From CAZNXE01 sp964576465 (lineage in GTDB: Bacteria; Planctomycetota; Planctomycetia; Pirellulales; JAEUIK01), in assembly GCA_964576465.1 (NCBI GenBank), contig CAZNXE010000004.1, positions 1 to 49,174 on the forward strand: a stretch of 49,174 bases of DNA. Direction: 5' to 3'. Below, one piece after another: positions 16,013-24,420 of this stretch. Each line of letters begins with the position of its first letter. Within the stretch, counting starts at the first letter, position 1. The position numbers and the translations under genes are program-made. The notes under the pieces are model-generated. The model did not search any database. It worked only from the letters and a program-made list of their open reading frames with translations, and was not told the DNA's origin.

Positions 16013-16166
16013 GGGCCTGTATCCCACTATTTTCTGAAAATTGGCCAGACACGCCGCCCGCCTGGGGGCTTGTCGCATTTTGACGGTTTCGACGCGGAAA
16101 AAAATAGCGTCTCCCGCCAGATCATTGGGAGTGGACCGAAGGGGCATCCGTGGTGGTTGACTGAAA

Positions 16167-16964
16167 TCATTCGTAGTCGACCATCAGTTGACCGTCCGGG
16201 CCGGCGGTGAGGACTTCGGCACCCTTCTCCGTGATCGCCACCGTATGCTCGAAATGGGCACTTGGCTTGCGATCCTCGGTTACCTGTGTCCAATGATCCG
16301 ACAAGGCTTCCACGTATTTCGTTCCGACGTTGACCATCGGCTCAATGGCAATCACCAGTCCTGGTTCGAGCCGGAAATCGCCGCGACGACGAAACTGCTT
16401 GCTGACGAAATTAGGAACTTGCGGATCCTCGTGCATCTCGCGACCGATTCCATGACCGACAAAGTTCTCGACCACTGAAAAGTTGGCCTCGCGAACATAG
16501 TCTTCCATCTGTTTGGCGACTTCGCTCCACATTTGGCAGTGGGCGATCTGATCGATTGCTAGCTTTAGCACCCCCTGGGTAACTTCCAGCAGCCGCTTTT
16601 TCTCCTCATCGATTTCGCCGATTGGGTGAGTGAACGCGGAATCACCACACCAGCCCTCTAGCTTGCAGCCCGTGTCGATGCTGAGAATATCACCTTCGAT
16701 CAGCTTTTTCGGTCCGGGAATACCATGCACGACGGCCTCGTTTACGGACATGCAGGTCACGGCGGGGAACGGAACTTTTCCGGGAACGCCCTTGAACAAC
16801 GGAATAGCGTTGTTGCGGAGAAAGTGTTCTTCAACAACGGCATCGACTTCAGCCGTGGTGACGCCTGGCTTCATCATCTTGGCGGCCAGTTGATGGGCGT
16901 TCCAGACGACGAGCCCAGCGTTGCGCATGAGTTCGATTTCGCGTTGGGATAGTAGATTCTGCAC
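16167..16964 (-). CDS. map: Methionine aminopeptidase, type I
   Basis: This 265-residue cytosolic enzyme removes the initiator methionine from new proteins. The pita-bread fold metal ligands are visible in order: Asp in SIDTGCKLEGWCGDSAFT (two aspartates), His in GHGIGREMHEDPQVPN, Glu in GLVIAIEPMVN, and Glu near HFEHTVAITE. The length is normal for type I enzymes without a zinc-finger extension. It follows adk by about 60 bases, the usual secY-adk-map order at the end of the spc operon. Confidence 0.96.
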   Translation of the reverse strand: MQNLLSQREIELMRNAGLVVWNAHQLAAKMMKPGVTTAEVDAVVEEHFLRNNAIPLFKGVPGKVPFPAVTCMSVNEAVVHGIPGPKKLIEGDILSIDTGCKLEGWCGDSAFTHPIGEIDEEKKRLLEVTQGVLKLAIDQIAHCQMWSEVAKQMEDYVREANFSVVENFVGHGIGREMHEDPQVPNFVSKQFRRRGDFRLEPGLVIAIEPMVNVGTKYVEALSDHWTQVTEDRKPSAHFEHTVAITEKGAEVLTAGPDGQLMVDYE

Positions 16965-17023
16965 GCCTGCTTCTCGCTTCCTAAGACCGACCTCACGCAG
17001 GTTTTACTGCCAAGTCCGACGTG

Positions 17024-17569
17024 TCAGCAAACCTTTTTGATGCGTTCGAAGACATCCTCGGGAGATCCTGTTCCGTCGATCGGACGCAGCAATCCTTGAT
17101 GTTCGTAGTATTCAACCAGGGGTTTGGTTGTATCGCGATAGCTCTTTAATCGTTGGCGAACGACTTCGATGCGATCATCGGCGCGGCCCCGCGACATCAA
17201 CCGCTTTTCCAGTTCCTTGTCGTCTACTTGCAGTTCGAGCACGCCGCTCAATGGAGTGCCGCGATGTTGGAGAGACAAATCCAGCGATTTGGCCTGACCG
17301 ATGGTCCGCGGAAACCCATCGAAGAGACAGCCGTTATCGAAATCACCTCGTTCAAGCCGTTCGCCGACGATCGACAGGATGATCGGATCTGGCACCAGTT
17401 GCCCGGATGTCATATAGGCTTCGGCCAGTTTGCCGACTTTCGTGCCCTCGCTGCACGCCGCTCGGAGCATGTCGCCGGTCGAAAGATGGAGAATGTTGAA
17501 ATGGCCGGTCAGCTTCTCAGACTGAGTACCTTTTCCTGCGCCAGGGGGTCCGAGAAAGACAAGCATCAT
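17024..17569 (-). CDS. adk: Adenylate kinase (short form)
   Basis: Adenylate kinase interconverts ATP, AMP and ADP. The P-loop GPPGAGKGT is at residues 7-15; the AMP-binding STGDMLR and LFDGFPRT motifs are present. At 181 residues it lacks the roughly 27-residue zinc/LID insertion of the long form: RGRADDRIEVVRQRL passes straight through the region where the LID would be. The start is one of two adjacent ATGs (17569 or 17566). It lies between secY and map. Confidence 0.95.
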   Translation of the reverse strand: MMLVFLGPPGAGKGTQSEKLTGHFNILHLSTGDMLRAACSEGTKVGKLAEAYMTSGQLVPDPIILSIVGERLERGDFDNGCLFDGFPRTIGQAKSLDLSLQHRGTPLSGVLELQVDDKELEKRLMSRGRADDRIEVVRQRLKSYRDTTKPLVEYYEHQGLLRPIDGTGSPEDVFERIKKVC

Positions 17570-17647
17570 CGTACGACCTCCAGACGAAGGCGAGTTTCCC
17601 TAAGGAGTGTCCTACCAGGACACGCCCAAGGGCGACATCCGACTGGT

Positions 17648-19005
17648 TTATTTCTCCAACAAACCTCGATAATTCCTCATCACCAAGTGGCTGTCAATCT
17701 TTTGCACGAGATCAAACGCCACGCTCACGGCAATCAGCAGACCCGTACCCCCATAGAAGCTGGCCACTTGCATGTCGATGTTGACTGATCCGGAAATGAT
17801 CGTCGGCAAAATTGCCACCAATGCCAGGAACCCTGCTCCTACGTAGGTAATCCGTACCATGACCCGTTCCAAGTAGTCCGCCGTTCGCTTGCCGGGGCGA
17901 TACCCGGGAATGAAACTTCCATAATCTTTGAGATTCTGCGCCATATCCTTCGGGTTGAAGNNNNNNNNNNCGCCGTCCAGAAATAGCAGAAAAAGTAGAT
18001 CAGCGCTACGTAAAACAGGTTGTAGGTGAATGCCGCGTCGCGCGAAAACGCTTGGGCAAGGTTGCGTAGCAAAACCGAGTCTGGGTAAGAGTTCTCAAGG
18101 CCTCGAAAGACAAACCACGGAAACATCAGCAGGCTACTGGCGAAAATGATGGGCATGACGCCGGCCTGATTCACTCGCAGGGGAAGAAACTGGCGACCGC
18201 CACCAAACACACGTCGACCACGCACATGCTTGGCGCTCTGTGTGGGAATTCGTCGTTGACCCTGGGTGATGAACACCACGCCGACGACCACGCCGACGAA
18301 TAAGGTGACCAGGACAACGAGCAATTCGACACCGGTTTCGCCGGCCGAACCACCGAGAGTCAGCCCGTTCTTCAGCATCGGTTCGATGACGGAAAAACCT
18401 GCCTTTGGCATGCCAGCCAGAATACCCGCCATGATTAGCAGGCTGATTCCGTTTCCGATTCCGTACTCGTCGATTTGCTCACCCAGCCACATCAAAAAGA
18501 CGGTGCCGGTGGTCATCGTCAAGACCGCGGTGAAGTGCCAGATCCAACCGAGATCGCCGCCATTTAGAAACTCCGGTTTGATGAGTTGGGCACCCGCCAT
18601 CCAGGAGACATAGAACCAGCTTTGCGCGAAGGAGATGAGTACCGTGGCGTATCGGGTGTACTCGTTGATCTTCTTTTGGCCACTTTCTCCTTCCTTACGC
18701 AATCGTTCGAGCGGTTCCCAGACGCTGGAAAGCAACTGGAAGATAATCGATGCGGAGATATAGGGCATGATGCCTAAGCCAAAGATCGTGGCTTGGCTCA
18801 AGTTGCTGGCACTGAAAACGGCAACTTGCTTTAGAACATTCGTCAGGCCAGAGCCGTCTTTGAAGAGCTGTTCCATTGCCAACTGATCGACAATCGGCAG
18901 TGGGATCAACCCCCCGATGCGAAAGATGGCCAGCAACCCCAACGTCAGCAGGATTTTCTGCCGGAGTTCCGGGATTGTAAAGACAACGCGAATTTTTTCC
19001 CACAT
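17648..19005 (-). CDS. secY: Protein translocase subunit SecY (interrupted by an assembly gap)
   Basis: SecY forms the membrane pore for protein export. Ten-helix topology is visible, with TIPELRQKILLTLGLLAIFRIG at the start, IPLPIVD in the plug region, NGISLLIMAGI, and the conserved C-terminal FIPGYRPGKRTADYLERV. An N-run at 17961-17970 breaks the frame between FFCYFWTA and FNPKDMAQNL. In E. coli the two sides are joined by two residues (LV), so about 5 real bases are missing. The start is ATG at 19005, preceded by GGAGGG; an upstream in-frame start at 19056 would add 17 residues not seen in SecY. It lies between rplO and adk. Confidence 0.95.
17961..17970. other. secY: Assembly gap (10 N) inside secY
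   Basis: Ten N replace sequence between the SecY helix ending FWTA and FNPKDMAQNL. The reading frames on either side join only if the true length is 2 modulo 3. By alignment from memory with SecY of E. coli and Bacillus, about 5 bases are expected. Confidence 0.9.
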
Positions 19006-19144
19006 GGCTCGGTCCGTCCCTCCTAGCAGGAAACTCTTGGCGACGGCGAAGTACACCGAGCACGACCGTCCATGGCTTTGACGTTTTCGTCCGAGCCCGG
19101 CTCAGTGACATCCCATTCGACGTTCAGATACGATTTCGACAAAA

Positions 19145-19660
19145 CTAGCTCGATTTGGCGTGCGGTCGGTTGGACTTAAACTCAGACTTGGGCGGTTTGA
19201 CGACCGGTGCCGGCTCGGGCACTTCGACAACTTCACCACCGGCCTGCTTGATCTTTTCGGCGGCCGACTTGCTGAAGCGGTGCGCGGAGACGGTTAGCTT
19301 TTTGCTAAGCACTCCATCACCAAGCACTTTGAAGAGTTCAAAACGGCTGGGCATCAATTGCCGCTCGCGGAGCACCTCGAACGATACCTCGGCGCCGTCT
19401 TCAAACAGCTTGTCTAGATCGCTGACGTTCAGCGTGAAGATGGTGCGTGCCCAACGGTTATTGAAGCCCCGCTTGGGAACGCGGCGGACCATTGGCATGC
19501 GTCCACCTTCAAACGACGAATGCACACTGTAGCCTGCACGCGAACCAGCACCCTTGTGCCCACGGCCGCTTGTCTTGCCATGCCCCGAACCGGGACCACG
19601 GCCGACGCGCCTGCGCCGTCTATTCTTCTTTATGCCGCTATGGACATCGTCAATATTCAT
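19145..19660 (-). CDS. rplO: 50S ribosomal protein L15
   Basis: This 171-residue L15 binds 23S rRNA and helps late large-subunit assembly. The N-terminal GSGHGKTSGRGHKGAGSRAG glycine-rich loop and FEGGRMPMVRRVPKRGFNN are diagnostic. The C-terminus is extended by about 20 Pro/Lys-rich residues (EVPEPAPVVKPPKSEFKSNR). Its ATG overlaps the rpsE stop codon by four bases, indicating translational coupling. rpmD (L30), usually found between rpsE and rplO, is missing. Confidence 0.97.
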   Translation of the reverse strand: MNIDDVHSGIKKNRRRRRVGRGPGSGHGKTSGRGHKGAGSRAGYSVHSSFEGGRMPMVRRVPKRGFNNRWARTIFTLNVSDLDKLFEDGAEVSFEVLRERQLMPSRFELFKVLGDGVLSKKLTVSAHRFSKSAAEKIKQAGGEVVEVPEPAPVVKPPKSEFKSNRPHAKSS

Positions 19661-20145
19661 GACAGCTTCACTCCCCGCAGACGTTCAACTTCATCGCGCG
19701 TCCGAATTTTCTGTAACCCGTCGATCGTGGCCTTCACCAAGTTGACGGGGTTATTCGAGCCAAAGCTCTTGGTGAGGATATTATGAATCCCCGCAGCTTC
19801 ACAGACCGCTCGAACACTGGAACCAGCGATCACGCCGGTGCCGGGCGAAGCTGGCACGAGCACGACATGCGCGGCACCGAAGCGGCCTTTGACCATGTGC
19901 GGGATCGTGCCACCCTCGTCGATCGAAATATCGATCATGCTACGAGATGCGTCTTTCACGGCCTTCTCGACGCTGGGAGGCACTTCGTTTGCTTTGCCAT
20001 ACCCCCAGCCTACACGGCCCTTGCCGTTGCCGACCACGACCATGGCCGCGAAGCTAAATCGGCGACCGCCCTTGACCACGGCGGCACACCGCTTGATCTT
20101 GACGACTTTGTCGACCAATTCGCCACGAGTCGATTCTTGTGCCAC
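19657..20145 (-). CDS. rpsE: 30S ribosomal protein S5
   Basis: This 162-residue S5 contributes to decoding accuracy and mRNA unwinding at the entry tunnel. The S5 double-stranded-RNA-binding-like fold is clear in VKGGRRFSFAAMVVVGNGKGRVGWGYGKANEVP, followed by PHMVKGRFGAAHVVLVPASPGTGVIAG. The stop codon overlaps the rplO start by four bases. Next upstream is rplR. Confidence 0.97.
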   Translation of the reverse strand: MAQESTRGELVDKVVKIKRCAAVVKGGRRFSFAAMVVVGNGKGRVGWGYGKANEVPPSVEKAVKDASRSMIDISIDEGGTIPHMVKGRFGAAHVVLVPASPGTGVIAGSSVRAVCEAAGIHNILTKSFGSNNPVNLVKATIDGLQKIRTRDEVERLRGVKLS

Positions 20146-20236
20146 GATTCGTGTTACTCCTGTGTTTTGTTCTTTGCGTCGGGTTTCTGACGAGGGAGCC
20201 TCTGGCGTTCGCCTGCGAGACTGCTCCGTGCAAGTG

Positions 20237-20602
20237 TTAGAACTTCAAACCACCTTCGCGGGCGGCATCGGCCAAAGCTGCCACGCGACCGTGATACTTG
20301 TAGGCACCGCGATCAAACCGGACTTGGCTGATTCCGGCTGCAATCGCCCGCTGGGCCACGGCCTTGCCAACCAATTCCGCAGCTGAGGCGTTGCCACCAA
20401 AACCGGAAGAAAGCACTTCCTTATCACGTGTGCTGGCCGCAGCCATTGTGTGGCCAGATTCGTCGTCGATGACTTGGGCGTACATGTGATTGTGGCTACG
20501 AAAAACGCGCAACCGTGGACGTTCTTGGTCGCCACGCACCTTCTTGGTGACGCGCCAGCGGCGGCGTTGCCGAAGCCTGTGAACATATCGATTGTGATTC
20601 AT
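20237..20602 (-). CDS. rplR: 50S ribosomal protein L18
   Basis: This 121-residue L18 carries 5S rRNA into the large subunit. RPRLRVFRSHNHMYAQVIDDESGHTMAAAST and the C-terminal DRGAYKYHGRVAALADAAREGGL are typical. The length is normal. It lies between rplF and rpsE in the spc operon order. Confidence 0.97.
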   Translation of the reverse strand: MNHNRYVHRLRQRRRWRVTKKVRGDQERPRLRVFRSHNHMYAQVIDDESGHTMAAASTRDKEVLSSGFGGNASAAELVGKAVAQRAIAAGISQVRFDRGAYKYHGRVAALADAAREGGLKF

Positions 20603-20712
20603 GTTTTTACTACGGTCTTATTGGTCGTTGCGGTCGATCGTCTTCGATCAGGCCAGCGTACTGAGTTTCGTGATCCAGACACGCGATAGGGCAGGGTCAC
20701 CTCAAGCCAGTC

Positions 20713-21258
20713 TTACTTCGTGGTTGCCTTTCCAGCCTTGCGGCGGACCTGCTCACCTTCGTATCGAATTCCCTTGCCCTTATAGGGCTCTGGTTTACGG
20801 ACAGCCCGCACTTCCGCGGCAAACTGCCCGACCTGTTGTTTATCCGGTCCGTTAATCACCACGTGGTTTTGATCGGGACACGTGACATTCAACCCCTTGG
20901 GGATGGTTTTGTGGACCTCGTTTGCGAACCCAACACGAAGCTGAAGCTGGTCATCCACGACAGCTCCGAGATAGCCAACTCCTACGATTTCCAGTTTTTT
21001 CTCGTATCCAGTTGTTACGCCGACAACCATGTTTTGCACCAGCGACCGTGTCAGGCCGTGCAGCGCGCGGGACATGCGGTTGTCGGAGTCACGCGTAACG
21101 ACAAGTTGTTTGTTGTCGTTGTCGTGCTGGATGCTAATTTCCGGGCGAAACTCAAAGTCGAGTTTCCCCTTGGAGCCTTCGATCGTGATCTGCCGACCGT
21201 TGATGCCAACTTTGACACCATCGGGGACAGAAACGGGTTTTTTACCGATTCTTGACAT
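20713..21258 (-). CDS. rplF: 50S ribosomal protein L6
   Basis: This L6 of 181 residues lies near the GTPase-associated region and the sarcin-ricin loop. MSRIGKKPVSVPDGVKV at the start and RKPEPYKGKGIRYEGEQVRRKAGK at the end are diagnostic. The ATG at 21258 fits the family N-terminus; a start at 21270 would add four residues. It sits between rpsH and rplR. Confidence 0.97.
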   Translation of the reverse strand: MSRIGKKPVSVPDGVKVGINGRQITIEGSKGKLDFEFRPEISIQHDNDNKQLVVTRDSDNRMSRALHGLTRSLVQNMVVGVTTGYEKKLEIVGVGYLGAVVDDQLQLRVGFANEVHKTIPKGLNVTCPDQNHVVINGPDKQQVGQFAAEVRAVRKPEPYKGKGIRYEGEQVRRKAGKATTK

Positions 21259-21318
21259 GGCCGCATGCACTAAGGGTCATTGAGTAATTCGTATGGCACA
21301 TCGCCAGATGGGTAGGGG

Positions 21319-21714
21319 CTACCACACCTCGCACAGCACTTCTCCGCCGACTTTTCGTTGACGCGCTTCCCGGTCGCTAATCACTCCGCTGCTGGTGCTG
21401 AGGATCTTGATCCCCAACCCGTTGAGTACGGGACGCAAAGCATCGGCACCGCTATACACGCGGTTGCCTGGCTTGCTAACCCGGCGAATGTGTCGAATCA
21501 CACGTTCACCATTGGGGCCGTACTTCAAACTGATTCGCAAACCGTCCGCGGGCTTGGCTGGGACTTCTTCAAAATCCCAAATGTAGCCCTCCCGCTTAAG
21601 TACATCCGCGACACCCCGCTTAACTTTCGACAGCGGCATGTCGACGGAAGGAAGCTCGACGCGCACCGCGTTACGGATGCGGGTCAACATATCGGCAATA
21701 GGGTCGGTCATCAT
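21319..21714 (-). CDS. rpsH: 30S ribosomal protein S8
   Basis: This 131-residue S8 binds the central domain of 16S rRNA and in E. coli represses the spc operon at the rplE region. MTDPIADMLTRIRNAV at the start and STSSGVISDREARQRKVGGEVLCEVW at the end are typical. Two adjacent ATGs at 21714 and 21711 are possible starts; a start at 21738 would overlap rpsN and add an unrelated leader. It follows rpsN by 17 bases. Confidence 0.97.
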   Translation of the reverse strand: MMTDPIADMLTRIRNAVRVELPSVDMPLSKVKRGVADVLKREGYIWDFEEVPAKPADGLRISLKYGPNGERVIRHIRRVSKPGNRVYSGADALRPVLNGLGIKILSTSSGVISDREARQRKVGGEVLCEVW

Positions 21715-21731
21715 GGTTGAACAGAAGCCTC

Positions 21732-21917
21732 TTACCAACTCGCCTTCTTGACACCTGGAATCAAACCCTGCTCCGCAAGGTTGCGGAAGCAGATACGACA
21801 GATTCCAAACTTACGATACACAGCTCGCGGTCGACCGCACAAACGACAGCGGCACTCGCGGCGCGACGAATACTTCGGTGTCCGAAGCGCCTTTGCAATT
21901 TTTGATTTACTCGCCAT
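21732..21917 (-). CDS. rpsN: 30S ribosomal protein S14, zinc-binding type
   Basis: This 61-residue S14 is the short zinc-ribbon form, with CRLC and CRIC as the two cysteine pairs (about residues 24-27 and 40-43) and the closing LIPGVKKASW. It lies in the 30S head near S3 and S10. The long, zinc-free paralogue is not in the window. It is placed between rplE and rpsH. Confidence 0.97.
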   Translation of the reverse strand: MASKSKIAKALRTPKYSSRRECRCRLCGRPRAVYRKFGICRICFRNLAEQGLIPGVKKASW

Positions 21918-21992
21918 AAGGTTTCCCGATCGAAACGCGTTGCACTTTTACGTCGTGATTCATGTGAGCCGTAGCGTGGCCCGCGACCTGCT

Positions 21993-22565
21993 TTATGCGG
22001 CGCCTTTTTGTTCTTTGCCTTCTGGTGTTCGAAACGGCATGCCCAGGCCTTGCAGCAACTCGAACGACTCGGCGTCGCTACTGCCAGAGATGACGATCGT
22101 GATGTCCATTCCTTGGGTACGCAAAAACTTGTCTGGGTTGAGTTCTGGAAAGACCAATTGCTCTGACAGCCCCATGCTGTAGTTGCCGTGACCATCGAAC
22201 GACTTAGGATTCAGGCCGCGAAAGTCACGCACTCGGGGTATTGCCAGCGAGATCAACCGATCTAGGAACTCATACATTCGCGCGCCACGGATCGTCACTT
22301 TGCAGCCGATCAACATCTCCTCGCGGAGCTTGAATCCGGCGATCGACTTGCGAGCCCGTGTAGTCAGCGGCTTCTGTCCGCTGATCTCGGCTAAAGCCTT
22401 GACCGCGTCTTCAAGATGCTTCTTGTCGGTGGTCGCCGCGCCAACGCCCATGTTAATGACGATTTTCTTCAAACTTGGCAGGGAATGACGATTCGTACGA
22501 CCAAGCTTTTCGGCCAGGGCCGTCAAAAGCTCTTTGTCGTATCGTTCTTTCAGGCGAGGAACCAT
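21993..22565 (-). CDS. rplE: 50S ribosomal protein L5
   Basis: This 190-residue L5 binds 5S rRNA and bridges to the small subunit and P-site tRNA. KIVINMGVGAA, GQKPLTTRARKSIAGFKLREEM, RDFRGLNPKSFDGHGNY and the final KGMDITIV-like motif are typical. I chose ATG 22565, which has AGGA about 8 bases upstream; an in-frame ATG at 22583 would add six residues. It lies between rplX and rpsN. Confidence 0.96.
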   Translation of the reverse strand: MVPRLKERYDKELLTALAEKLGRTNRHSLPSLKKIVINMGVGAATTDKKHLEDAVKALAEISGQKPLTTRARKSIAGFKLREEMLIGCKVTIRGARMYEFLDRLISLAIPRVRDFRGLNPKSFDGHGNYSMGLSEQLVFPELNPDKFLRTQGMDITIVISGSSDAESFELLQGLGMPFRTPEGKEQKGAA

Positions 22566-22601
22566 GATTGTGTCCTGAATCACTTCAATCGCTAGACGTT
22601 A

Positions 22602-22946
22602 TTACTTCGAGTGGGCTGCCCGCGGTGGGGCAATTTGGCCCAAGCCCGATCCACACTTCTTACAAAAACGTTCTTTACTGCCGTCGTCCAAAAACCGGGC
22701 CCCGGTGCGGGTCGGTTGTCCACAGGCCGTGCAGACCAGCATCACATTGGACATTTGGATCGGCATCTCTTTCGATAACCGTCCGCCCTGCGGGTTCTTC
22801 TGGCTGCGGCGGACATGTTTGTAGACACGCGCCACCCCCTCGACGACAACCTTCCCCTGTCGTGGCAGGACGGTGAGCACTCGAGCGCGGGTGTCTCGAC
22901 CCGACCCGGTTCTCACGAGCACGATGTCATCAGTCCGAATATGCAT
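22602..22946 (-). CDS. rplX: 50S ribosomal protein L24 with C-terminal zinc ribbon
   Basis: This 114-residue L24 initiates large-subunit assembly. The KOW motif region (DDIVLVRTGSGRDTRARVLTVLPRQGKVVVEG) is followed by KNPQGGRLSKEMPIQMSNVML, and the C-terminus carries two cysteine pairs (CTAC and CKKC) that should bind zinc. Its ATG at 22946 overlaps the rplN stop codon (TGATG), suggesting translational coupling. Confidence 0.96.
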   Translation of the reverse strand: MHIRTDDIVLVRTGSGRDTRARVLTVLPRQGKVVVEGVARVYKHVRRSQKNPQGGRLSKEMPIQMSNVMLVCTACGQPTRTGARFLDDGSKERFCKKCGSGLGQIAPPRAAHSK

Positions 22947-23314
22947 CACACCACCTCACTCGCCAGGCTCACAATCTTCATGAAACTGCGCTCGCGAAGT
23001 TCGCGGGCCACGGCTCCAAAGATACGCGTGCCTCGGGGGTTCTTGTCTTGATCGATAATTACCAGGGCATTGCGATCGAAGCGTACATAGCTGCCATCGG
23101 CACGGCGTGTCGGTTGCCTGCAACGGACAATCACCCCGCGGACGACGGATCCCTTCTTGACATCGCTGCCGGAGATCACGCTCTTCACGCTACACACAAT
23201 GATGTCGCCCAGGCCTGCGGTGCGCCGATGCGTTCCGCCCAGCACCTTAATGCACATGACTTCTTTGGCACCGGTATTGTCCGCAACGGCCAGTCGGGTC
23301 TGCATTTGAATCAT
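22946..23314 (-). CDS. rplN: 50S ribosomal protein L14
   Basis: This 122-residue L14 forms inter-subunit bridges and docks near the ribosome silencing factor site. MIQMQTRLAVADNTGAKEVMCIKVLGG and the C-terminal GTRIFGAVARELRERSFMKIVSLASEVV are diagnostic. The length is normal. The stop codon overlaps the rplX start. It follows rpsQ by about 55 bases. Confidence 0.98.
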   Translation of the reverse strand: MIQMQTRLAVADNTGAKEVMCIKVLGGTHRRTAGLGDIIVCSVKSVISGSDVKKGSVVRGVIVRCRQPTRRADGSYVRFDRNALVIIDQDKNPRGTRIFGAVARELRERSFMKIVSLASEVV

Positions 23315-23369
23315 AACTGCGTTACCTTTGTCTCACACACACGCCACGCCTGATTGCGGGCCACCATCG

Positions 23370-23675
23370 TTACTTGGCATCCTCAGCCTTTTTCGCCCGG
23401 GCGGCAGCTCGCATCGCCGCGATGTCGACTTCCTGACTCTTGGAGACGACGCGAACCAGCTCCCATGTCTTGGTCTTTGAACGGGGGCGACACTCTTTGA
23501 TCTCCACGGCGTCCCCGAGCGCCGACTCATTATTCTCATCGTGAACGTGACAAACGGTCTTGCGACGCATTGTCTTGCCGTACTTCGGATGACGAATCGT
23601 TCGCCGAATTTCTACGCGACGTGTTTTGTCTGCCTTGTCGCTGGCAACCACGCCGATATCTACTCGTTTAGGCAT
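23370..23675 (-). CDS. rpsQ: 30S ribosomal protein S17
   Basis: This 101-residue S17 binds the 5' domain of 16S rRNA. The OB-fold core (VGVVASDKADKTRRVEIRR-like start, RKTVCHVHDENNESALGDAVEIKECRP) is clear. It is about 15 residues longer than most family members owing to an alanine- and lysine-rich C-terminal tail (AAMRAAARAKKAEDAK). It lies between rpmC and rplN. Confidence 0.96.
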   Translation of the reverse strand: MPKRVDIGVVASDKADKTRRVEIRRTIRHPKYGKTMRRKTVCHVHDENNESALGDAVEIKECRPRSKTKTWELVRVVSKSQEVDIAAMRAAARAKKAEDAK

Positions 23676-23707
23676 CTTTCACAATCCTCTACTACAACGC
23701 TTTCGCT

Positions 23708-23935
23708 TTACGCGGAAGCCGCGGAATCGGCCGGCTGCTGGGCTGTCTTCGCGCGCTGGGTTTGAATGGTCTTGATTTGAGCAACGAGTCTTCGGTGTCG
23801 ACGTAGTTCGCTGGGAGCATCCAGTCGCTCGGTCTGCGCTTGAATGCGTAGGCGAAACAATCGCTCGGTGGCATCCTTCAGTGTCACCTCCAACTGCTCG
23901 TCACTCATCTGTCGCAGTTCCGAAACCGAACTCAT
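23708..23935 (-). CDS. rpmC: 50S ribosomal protein L29
   Basis: This 75-residue L29 sits at the exit of the peptide tunnel, where trigger factor and SRP dock with L23. ELRQMSDEQLEVTLKDATERLFRLRIQAQTERLDAPSELRRHRRLVAQIKTI matches the two-helix fold. It lies between rplP and rpsQ, the standard S10-operon order. Confidence 0.95.
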   Translation of the reverse strand: MSSVSELRQMSDEQLEVTLKDATERLFRLRIQAQTERLDAPSELRRHRRLVAQIKTIQTQRAKTAQQPADSAASA

Positions 23936-24003
23936 CTCGACATCCTTACTGACTATCTTGTTGTCGCGACACCTAGCGATGTCGCGGTTGTCTTACCGAG
24001 TTG

Positions 24004-24420
24004 TTACATCGTCCGCCGGCTGGCCATTCGCACGGCCACGGGCATCTTGTGCGCCAATCGACGGAAGCAAATCTTTGCCGCTTCCTCCGAGACGCCTCCG
24101 ATCTCATAAAGAATCGTGCCGGGGCGAACCACGGCGGCCCAATACTCCGGTTCGCCCTTACCCTTTCCCATGCGCGTTTCCAACGGGATCGAGGTAATGG
24201 ACTTATGCGGAAAAATACGGATATACAAACGACCTTCCGTGCGGAGATATTGCTGTGCGGCGATACGTCCGGCTTCAATCGTTGCGGCGCTGATCCAGCC
24301 AGCTTGCATCGATTGAAGGCCGAAGTCGCCAAACACGACATGATTGCCGCGGGTCGCCTTACCCTTTATTCTTCCGCGCTGGTTTTTTCGGTGCTTGACC
24401 CTTTTGGGCATGAGCGCCAT
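24004..24420 (-). CDS. rplP: 50S ribosomal protein L16
   Basis: This 138-residue L16 stabilises the A-site tRNA and the peptidyl-transferase region. MPKRVKHRKNQRGRIKG at the start, EAGRIAAQQYL, RIFPHKSITSIPLETRMGKGKG and the following PEYWAAVVRPG are diagnostic. The start (ATG 24420, or 24411 for the MPKRV form) lies inside the 3' end of rpsC, so the two genes share 62 (or 53) bases in different frames. Confidence 0.97.
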   Translation of the reverse strand: MALMPKRVKHRKNQRGRIKGKATRGNHVVFGDFGLQSMQAGWISAATIEAGRIAAQQYLRTEGRLYIRIFPHKSITSIPLETRMGKGKGEPEYWAAVVRPGTILYEIGGVSEEAAKICFRRLAHKMPVAVRMASRRTM

